64,000 bases of DNA from Toxoplasma gondii ME49 (Eukaryota; Apicomplexa; Conoidasida; Eucoccidiorida; Sarcocystidae). The stretch covers positions 1,943,535 through 2,007,534 of the forward strand of contig NC_031475.1 in assembly GCF_000006565.2 (NCBI RefSeq). The letters are read 5' to 3'. Position numbers and translations under genes: made by a program. Of this stretch, positions 14,866-24,972 are shown in pieces (the first letter of the stretch is position 1; each line of letters begins with the position of its first letter). The notes under the pieces were generated by a model that saw nothing but the letters and a program-made list of their open reading frames with translations, searched no databases and was not told the DNA's origin.

Positions 14866-17865
14866 CTTATATCTATCTATGTATATATATATACTTATAT
14901 ATCTATATATATACATTCATTCATATATATATGTATATATATTTATAGGTATATGTTTATGTCTGTATGTCTGTGTGTCTGTATGTTTTATGTACTCTTT
15001 GTATATATGAATTCGCACCTCGAGCGAAATGACGACGTGAGCGTATGGATGTCTGTCCACACCGACATGCGGAGGCCTAGGCATGCCTCTCCAGATAAAA
15101 AGAAATAAAGGCGTCCTTTATCTGTGAAGGAACTGGTGAAGTGCCTCCTCTCTGTGACAGTACAGACTCCCTCGGGACGCGTCACCTCCATAAAGTACCT
15201 CTATCCCCAAACGCCTACGTGCATGGATACACAGGTACGTATACATGTATCTATGTATATACATATATATATATATATATTTATATCCATGGATGTAGAC
15301 ATCTATATACCCTCTGTATGGCATTTGTATAGATGTCTACATGTATAGTTGCGAGTGGAGACAGACATGTATGGTGTCACGTTGGCCTTTTTGCGTGTAT
15401 CGGTGTACCTCTGGATTATCTCGGGGGCGATGTGTGACGACAACTTTGAAGACGTCATTTCCGGAGGTTCGATTTTCTCCAGATCCGTTTCTCGCTTGAA
15501 TGACGAACATGGTCGGCGAAGCAGTCGAGCCATCTGGCAGCAAGCCGGGGCCGAATGCTAGACAGTCTTTCGCCTCTGTGTTCTTGTAGTAGTGGAACGT
15601 CGTCTGTGTCGTCGTGAAGTCTCTTGCTCCTATCTTCACGCGAACCTCACAGGGACGACTTCCTAGACAGTCACACCGAGGCGATACGCAAGTCTCCGGG
15701 AACCGTGCAACGAGTTCGAGATCGACTCCAGCATCTTTGCTTCTAGTTTCAGTTTAATCTGGGTGCATATCATTCGTATCTACTCGCACATATATACATA
15801 GACAGATAAACGAAAACATATATATATATATATATATGTATGCATACGTCTACGTAGCCGTCGTTACCTATCTATCTATAGCTATATATATATATATATA
15901 TATGGATATGGAAGAATGACCTTGTTGTTCTGCTTTTTTGCGGGTGTTCTCTGTTTGCATTTCCATGTCTCGTCTTTCTCCCTGTTGTGTCTCTCGCCGC
16001 ATCTGGATGTCCCCCGCCCTCTCCCTGTGCGTCGGAATTGGACCAGTGACGAAAACGCTATTCTGTCGCTCTACAAAGAGGTCGGCACACAGAACTCCAC
16101 CTGTGCAGCCTTTTCAAATGGAGGCAAAGAGGAATGCGAATGCGACGGATAGGCTGAACGTTCGCGAGAACCGTGGGGGTTCGGTGAGACTTTTGTGTCT
16201 TCTTCTCACTGACCGATTCCACCCTTGACACATGCAGTTCTTGCAGTCACTTCTGTCGAGCTGACAAATTCGGCAGGGACATCGACGTGATGCTCTTGAC
16301 TCTGGAACCGCACGGTGATCGAGCCTTCTGTGAATCCTGCTCCGAGGACAGACACCAAGGTGCTTCCTGTCACAGGTCCCAGGTTTGGACGGATGCTCGT
16401 CACCGCGTACGGCGGCCCGACCACGGAGGAGACGTTGAGAGTCCAGAGGTCGTCTAGCCAGTCATCCACCCTGGCCAAACACACAGAGTCGAGATCCAAA
16501 TCCACTTGGACGCCCAACGCCTGCATCGGCTGTACCGCGAGCGTGAGCAGAAGAGGCGCGAAGCAAAGACAGGAGGCCGACAAAACGCGACACAGAGAAC
16601 AAGACAGGCAGGAAAGAACAGCTGCGAAGGTGAGGGGAAGAGCGACGTGAACTTTGGAGGAAAAGAAAAGAACATTCAGAGGGAAGACGCAATCAGCCAT
16701 GAGGGTCTGCTGCTCCCCCTTGAAGGCGCTTGGGGGGTGTGTGGCGTGCGAAACTGAGAAGATATACAGAAAGAGGAATTAGATCAGGCAAAAGCGATCG
16801 CTGGCCGACCAGGGGAAAGGCGAGAGGCAAAGACAATGGTAAATGCCCAGGTAGAAAGTAGACAGAGGGGGTCGTATCAGGATAAGCCGGAAGAGAGACA
16901 GTCAAACTCTGTGTCGACAGAAAAGAAACGGACTGTCCACCCCACTGCTCGTCCTGAGGACAGATGCATGTCGATTGGACTTGGAACACTGCACTGGAGA
17001 CAGGCTTTTTGCGACAGAAAGGAAGAGCGAGCTCCACACACATGCCGCATCCATCTCATGTCGAGGGAACTGCATCCCGTTCTCTGAAAGTACTGCCCTA
17101 TTTTCTCGCTCTTAGAGTCCGACTTGGCTTCCTTCTCTCACTTCCTCACCAGCCCCTAGCCTCTCTCGACTTCTCTCCCTTTCACCGTGGTTCTCCTACG
17201 CTCTACGTCTTTCTACGTCTTCTTCTTCCACGTTTTCGACTTCTTCTCCAGTGTCGCCTCCGCCTGTTCCTCTCCTCTCACGCGTCTCTGCCGTTTTCCA
17301 GTCTGCTCTTACCATCCGCCGAAGAGGACCAAGAGAGATTCCTCGGCATCGTAGGCCATGGCGGCATGCTCTCTCGCTCTTGGGACTTGCCTGGCCGCCT
17401 CTCCAGCGTCCACGTGGACAGACGCGAAACTCGTTTTCCTTTCGAGTTCTGAAGGAGCGGTACTCTTCCGCGGTGGCTTTCGCGCCTCCTCCAGCGCCGG
17501 TGTGTTCCAGTGCTTGGCGCCGCCGAGTGTCAAGACACCCACATCGTTCATCAACCGGCACTCGCATCGCTTCTGGGAACTGTCAGACTCCGATGCACTG
17601 CCTCCAAACACAAATACCTTCCAATCCGGTATCGCCTCGACGAGCTGGAAGCCGCAGTTCCACCGAGGCAGGCTTCCGCGCCACGGCAAATCCATGTCGG
17701 ACCTGGACACCGCACATGCCGCGAACCACTGAGCGAATGAACATCCGAAGTTGACTCTTGTCCTCCGGCTCGACGCACGCAGAACTGAGTTTGCCTCCAC
17801 GCATCGGACTTTAACTGGTGAAGCCAAAACCCAGCAAACAGATATATAAATATGTATGCACATGC

Positions 17866-17901
<36 letters not shown>

Positions 17902-18647
17902 ATATATATATTTATATTTATGTATTTATATTTATATATTTATATTTATGTATTTATATATTTATATATTTATATTTATATATTTATATTTATATATATT
18001 TGTGCGCAGACGAAAAGATCGGAGTGCATGTGCATGTACCTATTTGTGTGTGCATGTGAATTTATCCAGACGCGCCCTCATGGGGGATCCGTGGTGTTTG
18101 AAGTGCATGGACGCAGCCGCATGTGTTTTGGGTGGAACTGGGATCTGGTACCAGTCACAGGCGAGGAGATCGAAGGCGAACAAGTCGTTGAATTGCGACT
18201 CCGAGTTCCAGCCTGGAAGCTCACAGCAGAAACGAGGGTGGGTCTGTGGTGTAGGTACACCTGAAACCCGAAGAGCGCGAAAAAGGCTGCGCATGCATTT
18301 TCGTCTTCAGTCATACAGTGGCTCGGTTTTCAACTCGATTTTCTTTGACGTGAAGATACGCAAGCGTCTCCCGTTCCTCAGTACCGGAAGGTAGAACCAG
18401 TCGGCTTTTTGTAGGGACAGAACGTCTTTTTCTTTTTCTATGTGGTACACTTGTTCGTGTCTCCGGACGGTTCGACACCCCCTTCCACGAAGCAACGCAT
18501 CAGAGAAGTTGGTAGTCAAAGCATACGCCAATCATCGTCACCTCACCAATCACATACACCCTGTAAGCGTCTTCCTCCTCTTGCTCGTCGCCACACACGC
18601 AGTTCTACGAAATACTCCCACACAAACGTATATATGTATATATATAC

Positions 18648-18680
<33 letters not shown>

Positions 18681-19908
18681 GTCTGTATATAGTATATATG
18701 TATATATTTGTGTATCGATTTGAGTATGTGTAGGAGGTTTGTCTTATCAGAAGTGTTCTGGGACAGGAGAGGTTCCCGATGTATGGACACCCGAGCCGCT
18801 GACTCCTCCTAGTCTCTTCTTCGGCAACCACTGTTTCCGTTCCTTTTCAGATTGTGTTTGCGGTGCACGCGCCAGTCATCGATGCGAAACGAGAAGACTC
18901 GTTCACTCGATGAAACGTGAGGGGTCCACGGAGAAAGTCGACTGCTGTAGAACCTTTACCTCCGAAAACGAAGAGCTGATTCTCTTTCACTGTCGAGCAG
19001 TGTCCACACCTGCAAAAAGCACACCTCTTTGACTCCCCGGATCTGCACTTTCTCCCCTGCGCCCGAATCTCCAAGCCAATAGTATTTATAGGTTGCGTCT
19101 CCAGGACAAATAGACGACTAGGTGGAGTTCCGGTTTTTTAGAGCACAATTTTCATGATGCCAAACTCCGCAGAAGGCAAGACCTTTCCACAACTGCATTC
19201 CAAACATGTTTCCCGGTCCTTGTGCGTGAACGATTGTCTCTCTGTCGATTTCTTTCCTGTTCAAGCGTCAGTGCATGGCATTCAAGCTGCTGTGCCTCTA
19301 CAGGTATGTCTCGAAAGGCGGATGCAGATGACTTCGAATTGGAAGAAGTCGCTGCAGCGAGAAACAGATCTCTCCTCAACTCTGGCGTACCGGGGCGCCG
19401 GCGCGTTTCCAGTGTACCGCACTTCCGTCCACGCGAGATCAGTGAGATCCAAAATCCACACATCATTGAGAGCTTTTCGGGTGTATCTGTAACCGCCGTG
19501 TCCTCCGAAAACGACAATTTTCGACTTTCCTTCGCTGCGCCACAGACTCGCCGTATGGCTGCACCGAGGCGGAGGCAGTGAGGCACTCGTCTCCGTCGAA
19601 ACTCCCTCTGAAAACAGAAGAGAATCGGCTTTTTTCTCAACTTGCTTCCTTCAAATCTTCAGGCAAGTCAGAGGCGCACTCTATTTTTTTGTGCCTCTCT
19701 TTCTTGAGCACAAAGGAAAGAAACTGTTGGAAGGCAAGCCTTGGGACCGTGGCGCGACATCGCCGTCTTCCAGGCGACATCCTATGCAGCAGGGAAATCC
19801 ATCAAGGCCAGCTTTTTTTTCGGTGGATATATATACGTATATATATACATGCAGATGTATATATATATATATAGGTAGATAGATAGATATAATTATGTGG
19901 AGAGAGAA

Positions 19909-19943
<35 letters not shown>

Positions 19944-20471
19944 CCTGTGTATGTGTATGCATTTATGAATCTTTTCTTGCAGATGTTGCGACGTTTTTTG
20001 GCTCGTCGGATGTCATTTACGTACATCTGCTCTTCTACCTTGACAAATATGTTCGTATACGCAAGTACGTGCATAGACATATCCACACACGCGTGCTACA
20101 TGTATGTCGCTTTCTTTCTATAAATATTCTTCATGTCCACTTTTTTGCCTCCCTGTGCATGAGAGGCAGACCTACCAGAGTCAGTCGGCAGGTCTTCCAT
20201 CGCAACCAGTTGAGACATGTAGCCGAGAAAGTCTTCTCTCTCGGGTGACGCTCCCTGAATCGACCGACACAGACAAGCCGTCGACTTTCCTTCAGGGATT
20301 TTCTGCTCCCCTACGGCACAAAGAAATTGTCCAATATATATGTATATAACAGAGGTACACAGATATGTTGGCACGTATGTCTCCACGTGAAGAGGTTGTT
20401 GCACAGATCAAAATCACATCTTCATAGATACGTGTATACATTTGTATACAGGTGCACCTATATAGGTATGC

Positions 20472-20506
<35 letters not shown>

Positions 20507-22648
20507 CCTATACATAGATACAGATATGTACACATCTGTGTATTCGCGCTCAGCTGGCGTTTTATGAGTCAACAACATGTCGTAACGAGACGATTTACTG
20601 TCCTGTGTTTGCGAGATGCGTTGGGCTCGTGGTTGTCCTGTTTCCTTGTTTCTCTCTCTTTTGCGGAGAGCGAATGAAGCGCCGACGCTCGTGCCGGCTC
20701 TGTGATCACCGCAAAAGACGAAGAGGTCGAAGGGACCCCACTCACCGTTAAATTCAAGTTCGGCAACAGATTCGCCATCGCCGAGTTTCTGCGAAGACAG
20801 GAGAGACAGGGCTTCAGGTGTGTCAGGAAACGTTTGCGGAAGAAAACTTCGTTTTCTCTCTTCGTGTGTTGTCCTACATGCAGTGTTTCTTCACCAAGCA
20901 CACTGGCATTCCGAGAGTCCTGCAGGGGCTTCGATATGCAAGGAATGCGATCTGCGTTCTCCTCGATCCACAGTGTGTTGCGTTCTTGTCGTTTTTCTCC
21001 ACACGTAGGATTTTCGGCCGTCTCTGGAGAGGCGCGCATTTAATGAACTGATGTGAATTTTAAGAAGAATCCAAAGGTTGCATGTGGACGCACGGACCGG
21101 GATGGACATCAAAAGGCCGCAAACACTACAAAAGGCAAGAATTGTCGGTGAGTTGCCAGTTTTACGAGACAACTTTGAATTCAAAATAAGACAAGATCCG
21201 TCGTCATTTTAGAATTTTGTACGTCCAGGAAAAGTGCACACCTGTACAGCTACGAAAAAGCAGGCGTGTATTTTGGAGTTGGACATTCGAGAAAAAGTAT
21301 CCTTCTGACGCTGTGCATGTCTATAGCAATTTACATTTTAAAAAATATTTTTTCTAATTTTGTAGTTTTAGACGCATTTCTGTAGTGTTTTCTGTTTTTG
21401 TGTCGCCTACGCTGCATCTGGCTTCTTGTTGTTGCCGATATTCCTGCGATTCCAGACACCAAAAAGAAGAGCCTTCCTCGTCGAAAAAACGGTTGCAGCT
21501 CCACTAAGAAAGGGTGTGTGCACGCAGAAACAATTAGCCGATTCGACTGAGAAGGAAAATTCGTAAACGGAAGGATGCCGGAAGCCTGTGAGACTCGCGT
21601 TGTCGTCAGACATAGACCGCTGAAGATCATTGCTACCGAAGGTGTTGAAACGATCCTAGCACCAAGAGAGACATGCCTGTAGAGGAAGCTGTACACGGTG
21701 CTTGTGTGCTTCTCTGTATGAAGAGAAATACGAAAGACGTCGAGCTTCAGACAAGAAGTGAGACGCGAATAAAGGCCCTGAAAAAGGCTCTTTGGAAAGA
21801 AACGGTACAAAGCAGAGGACAAAAAGGACCGCAGCAAACAGACACACCACCCCAAACGAAGAAGCAAGAGAGAATCACTGAATAGTCAAGGGTGGCCTAC
21901 ACAACCTTGTGTGCCTGCAATGGGAAGACTTATAAATGCAACGTCCTCTGATGACTTGTGCGGAGACAGAGGTCGCTGGCCTATACGGGGCAAGCGCCTT
22001 AAAGTTGTACCTTCAAAACATGACAAGCAAACACTCAAAAATATGTCTAGACATGAACAGCCACAGACTCCACCAGCACGAGAAAGTTCTTACAGAAAGC
22101 AGTTATCTATATATATATATATATATCTGCATATAAGAAACATGGAGAATCGTGTATTCTTTCAACACCAAAAACTCCATACACATACACACATTATATA
22201 TGTATATATATTTATATGTATCTAATCATATATTTCTTCAGTCTCTGATAGTGCTTAACACATGCAAGTAACTAGATACAAAGATATATATATATATATA
22301 TATATACAAATGTATATAAGAGTACAGAAGTGTGCGAAAAAGGACATAACCTTTCAGCGTCGCTGAGTCCTCATGCATGTCGGTGTGGGTTTGGGGTGTG
22401 TTTCAAGTGTCTGAGGCCTCCCTTACAGTCGACTCTCAGGCAACTGTTCTCCGTCCTGCGAAACGGCACAGGAGATTTATGCTCGTTTTGAACAAAGCAA
22501 ATGTTTTCACGCCTCTAAAACGACGCACAAGGCCCTTTACCCTTCCCTGGATCTCTGGCAAGCACCACATACATGTATACATGCATATACGTCAAATGCA
22601 TGTTCACAAACGTCTACGTATATGCGTACTTCTATCCCCCTTCATATA

Positions 22649-22681
<33 letters not shown>

Positions 22682-24972
22682 CCTGTTGCGTCTTGACTGA
22701 CACGAGCATTCGGTTACTGGGTCCGCCTATCTCAGTGGAGTCTCAACTGTCCGTCAGTGTCGGCCGTGAGCTAGCTTGCTGGAAGGGATGTTTGGGTTCT
22801 TTCTGTCGCGACCTGGACCAGAAGGAACGGGAAGTGGAGGGTGGTCTCAGACGAGGAAAGATGACGTTTCAGGAGAGGCTTCATGTGTGTTGAATGCATG
22901 CCCGGCGTCGAGAAGTCGCGTTTCACTCTCACCTCTGTCTCTTCGCCTTTGCAGACGATCCTCTTGAAGGTTTGTGTTGCTGAGCAAAAGATAAAGTCGA
23001 GGCGAACGCCGAAGAGGCGAGAAGTCTCCTTACATTGGATTCCGTTGTTGTGTTTGGGCCGCACAAACGAAACTTCGCTTCATGAGCTGACTAGGCCAGG
23101 GAGGAGCATCGAGGGTGAGACGAAATCGCATCCCGCGAGTGTGTGCTGGACTCGATATTCTCGATCTCACGTTATGGCGCGCAGACGTCTTGCCTAGAAA
23201 TCTTATGTCTCTGGGAACTCACTTTCCTTCACGAACTACGATCTCACCGAGCGTCTCCCGAGTCGTGTCACAGAAACGCATTCACGCAGATCTATTTACA
23301 TACAGACGGAAACCACGAACGAGAGATTCAGGTACTTTTGTGGCGGTGGGGGGTCGGCGTCGCCACAGGGTGCGTTCGATGCAGCGCGAATGTGTGTGTA
23401 CACCTAGAAAAGGAGGCAGGCGTCTTGGTGTCGCTGCGCAGGTTTCTCTCAGATATGTTTTCTCCACAGAAAGACTCACAGACGTCGAGAGTCCAGGTGT
23501 CATTTTTGCAGACGAAAGGCGATGCCGAGGAACAGCCTCCAAAGAAGAAAAGAAGGTTCGACGACAGGGCAGTACAGCTGTGCATTGCTCGTGGCGGCGG
23601 CCGTTGCGCCAGAGGGATGCGAAGCTCTCTCCATGTCGCTGTCGCTGAGGAAATGTTTCGACACAGGGGCGAACGAGAAACCACTGAGAAAAGAGTCGAG
23701 CACTGATCAACACCGATCAACACTGATTAACACTGGCAACAATCGTAGAACATCCCTCCACCTGCGACATACCCAGTCGTGTGGTGTCAAGGAACGTGGA
23801 ACAGGCTTCTACAGAACTGAACTGTGGTGGTGGTTCGTCGGTACTCATGTCGTGTGTTTTACAGAAGCCACACGCAGAAATCTTCCAGGCAGAAATTCGA
23901 GGAAATACGCAGGAAAAGAGGAGGAGACGACAGTCGGAAGAGTCCTGCTCAGCCCAGGACAGAGATGAGTCGACCGCCGTCGCTGGCTTCCTTGACTTCT
24001 GAAAGCTTTTTCTGTGAGGTGCAAGGCTTCCACCTCAAGCTGGTCTCCTGCAGGTGTTGCGCCTCGAGTTTCTCATACACGTACAGAAACGTAGGTGACG
24101 TGAGTGGACAGAAGGACTTGTAGGAAGGAGGAAGTATCTGTGGGGTTCCTTAGGAGCCTTGGAAGCTCTCTAGCGTTCGACGTTTCAAAAGAGACACGCA
24201 ACGGGAGAGAGGTGTTGTCTTCCACGAAGCCGGACTTGAACTGTTCAGGAGAGTCCACGTTTTCTCGGAGAAGAGAAAATTCGTAAAGGGCACAAACTGT
24301 CAGCGTTCTTTGTGAACGTTCTTCGTCTATTTTCTACGAGATGAGTGGCAACTTTCATGTCTTTTTCTCGAACCCATTTTTTCTTCTTGCTTGTAGGACG
24401 CTCAAGTGACAGTCGCGCGCACAAGCATCCCGTCTCCACAGTTGCGCCTTTGTCTGTTGGTTGAGGAGCCGAGACTCTCCGTTTAGAGCTTGACTGTCGC
24501 TGGCGTTTTTCCGGGCATGCCTGCTTGTTTCTCTGCGCTGAATCTTATCTCCACACTACCTGCGTTCTAGATGCAGTGTATGGACTGCTCCTGTCACGCG
24601 TGGGCGCTGAAAAGTGATACGGAAAAGCGAGTGGGGGACCGTTGGTTCGCAGCGACTTGTGAAAAGTTTACACCCTAGGCACTTACTCCGGTTGATGTTC
24701 AGCAGGTAGACGTCGTTATTCGGAGCGGGATTCTCGTTACAGTCGAGACGGCCATCGACGCCACCAAAGAGAACAAGCCCGGCTGCCGTCGCCGTCAGTG
24801 TGTGTCCGGACCTTCCCGAGACCTTTGCATCTCCCCGCTGTTCCAGCTTCGTCCAGAGATAAGGCTGTGGCTGATGGAAAGCGAAATCGACAACAGAAGA
24901 CTCGACTCTTAGCTTGTTTCGTGGTTGTCGCTTCTCCAAAAAACGTACGAGTGCCCGGGGCTCTCCGTACAT
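1..24972 (-). CDS. Axonemal outer-arm dynein heavy chain, alpha-like (kelch-IPT-filamin N-terminus), 3' end outside window
   Basis: Motor subunit of a flagellar outer dynein arm, expected only in the flagellated microgamete. Read on the minus strand, 23 exons join in phase: 24687-24972, 23480-23644, 20176-20310, 19391-19607, 18960-19009, 18152-18260, 17313-17702, 16210-16470, 15409-15742, 14407-14685, 13055-13254, 11872-12091, 10981-11211, 9884-10120, 9214-9392, 7477-8044, 7027-7227, 5882-6574, 5328-5688, 4259-4559, 3121-3419, 919-1633, 1-295. This gives about 2,242 residues before the window ends in AAA3. Seen directly: six kelch FGG motifs, an IPT/TIG segment, a filamin repeat, linker, AAA1 P-loop [13 protein letters not shown] and [11 protein letters not shown]2 P-loop GPAGSGKSS and [19 protein letters not shown]3 P-loop GVAGCGKTQ and [11 protein letters not shown]. 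The first ATG (24,972) is tentative; an upstream exon is possible. Kelch plus Ig-filamin domains at the N-terminus are, from memory, the hallmark of the Chlamydomonas alpha chain. Introns are 90-3,200 bp and carry most of the local (TA)n tracts. Confidence 0.93.
2089..2111. repeat. (TA)n microsatellite in dynein intron
   Basis: A run of TA dinucleotides followed by TTTATTTATA and TATACATATA-type degenerate copies to about 2,165, inside the intron 1,634-3,120. Confidence 0.85.
3121..4559 (-). other. Dynein AAA2
   Basis: Exon 4259-4559 begins [20 protein letters not shown] and carries the P-loop [16 protein letters not shown]. Exon 3121-3419 carries [30 protein letters not shown] and [16 protein letters not shown], then [14 protein letters not shown]. 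The two exons join GG|G (Gly) in phase. Confidence 0.93.
5031..5073. repeat. (AT)n microsatellite, 43 bp, dynein intron
   Basis: Pure AT dinucleotide tract in the intron 4,560-5,327, followed by TTTATTTATT. A second pure tract lies 160 bp further in the same intron. Confidence 0.9.
5233..5268. repeat. (AT)n microsatellite, 36 bp, dynein intron
   Basis: Second uninterrupted AT tract of the intron 4,560-5,327. Confidence 0.9.
5328..6574 (-). other. Dynein AAA1 (catalytic ATPase site)
   Basis: Exon 5882-6574 (231 codons) contains the Walker A motif [14 protein letters not shown], followed by [20 protein letters not shown] and the Walker B/sensor stretch [14 protein letters not shown]. Exon 5328-5688 continues with [20 protein letters not shown] and leads to AAA2. 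All catalytic motifs are intact, so AAA1 should hydrolyse ATP. Confidence 0.95.
8626..8725. repeat. (TA)n / TATATG compound microsatellite, dynein intron
   Basis: A pure TA tract (8,626-8,660) followed after a short gap by ATGTATAT-type copies, in the intron 8,045-9,213. Confidence 0.85.
9017..9046. repeat. C-rich homopolymer-like tract, dynein intron
   Basis: Runs of C interrupted by single T, G or A within about 30 bp on the plus strand (G-rich on the gene's sense strand). Confidence 0.7.
10650..10850. repeat. TATA-rich compound microsatellite, dynein intron
   Basis: Several (TA)n blocks, the longest pure one at about 10,807-10,845, in the intron 10,121-10,980. Confidence 0.85.
12100..12440. 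repeat. Purine-rich low-complexity tract, dynein intron
   Basis: About 340 bp of GAGA/GAAA-dominated plus-strand sequence, so pyrimidine-rich on the transcribed sense strand. It lies just upstream of exon 11872-12091 in transcription order and may serve as an extended polypyrimidine tract. Confidence 0.7.
14407..14685 (-). other. Filamin/ABP280-type Ig repeat, second half (dynein gene)
   Basis: The exon encodes [20 protein letters not shown] and then [16 protein letters not shown], matching the D-x-x-x-G-x-Y-x-V-x-Y and GSPF signatures of filamin repeats. Joined to exon 15409-15742 (ending [14 protein letters not shown]) it makes one complete repeat of about 100 residues. After it the sequence turns helical (tail). 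Confidence 0.85.
14818..14950. repeat. TATA/CATATA compound microsatellite, dynein intron
   Basis: Repeated TATATATACATA and TATATATCTA blocks within the intron 14,686-15,408 between the two halves of the filamin repeat. Confidence 0.85.
15409..16470 (-). other. IPT/TIG-like domain and start of filamin repeat in the dynein N-terminus
   Basis: Exon 16210-16470 follows the last kelch blade directly ([12 protein letters not shown]) and then reads [20 protein letters not shown], the classic start of an IPT/TIG immunoglobulin-like fold. It continues across a phase-matched intron into exon 15409-15742, where [20 protein letters not shown] closes the IPT fold. The same exon then begins a filamin-type repeat ([26 protein letters not shown]). 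The junction CA|A encodes Gln and keeps the frame. Confidence 0.82.
17313..24972 (-). other. Kelch beta-propeller region of the dynein gene (six FGG blades)
   Basis: Seven exons encode roughly residues 1-450. The FGG core of each blade is visible: LVLFGGVDG (about 24,760), LLFFFGG (about 23,530), [10 protein letters not shown] (about 19,500), LFVFGG (about 18,970), WKVFVFGG (about 17,610) and LLVLFGG (about 17,320). Blades also show the kelch signature NDxWxxDx: [43 protein letters not shown]. Exon phases agree at every junction, including a 50-nt exon (18960-19009). The 3.2 kb intron 20,311-23,479 is the least certain part, and the exon 20176-20310 looks like a loop inserted between blades two and three. 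In outer-arm dyneins such propellers mediate contacts between heavy chains (family knowledge); the same role here is inferred. Confidence 0.85.
17866..18000. repeat. TATATTTA compound repeat, dynein intron
   Basis: Pure TA tract grading into repeated TATTTATATTTATGTATTTA copies, about 135 bp, in the intron 17,703-18,151 (kelch region). Confidence 0.87.

Noticed and set aside
15124..15215. Possible extra exon ([18 protein letters not shown]) between the two filamin exons
   Set aside because: The flanking exons 15409-15742 and 14407-14685 join directly in phase 0 and restore a normal filamin repeat; including this stretch requires a weak donor and breaks the domain.
16693..17043. Cys-containing minus-strand ORF between the last kelch exon and the IPT exon
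   Set aside because: The kelch exon ends TG| and the IPT exon starts |G, giving Trp and a continuous blade, so this is intron.
18440..18500. Possible tRNA T-arm (GGTTCGACACC)
   Set aside because: No complementary T-stem, acceptor stem or anticodon arm around it; no tRNA was found elsewhere either.
20746..20788. 43-nt splice-flanked exon ([14 protein letters not shown]) in the kelch region
   Set aside because: It starts in phase 0 while the upstream exon ends in phase 1 (a stop codon would form); exon 20176-20310 fits directly.
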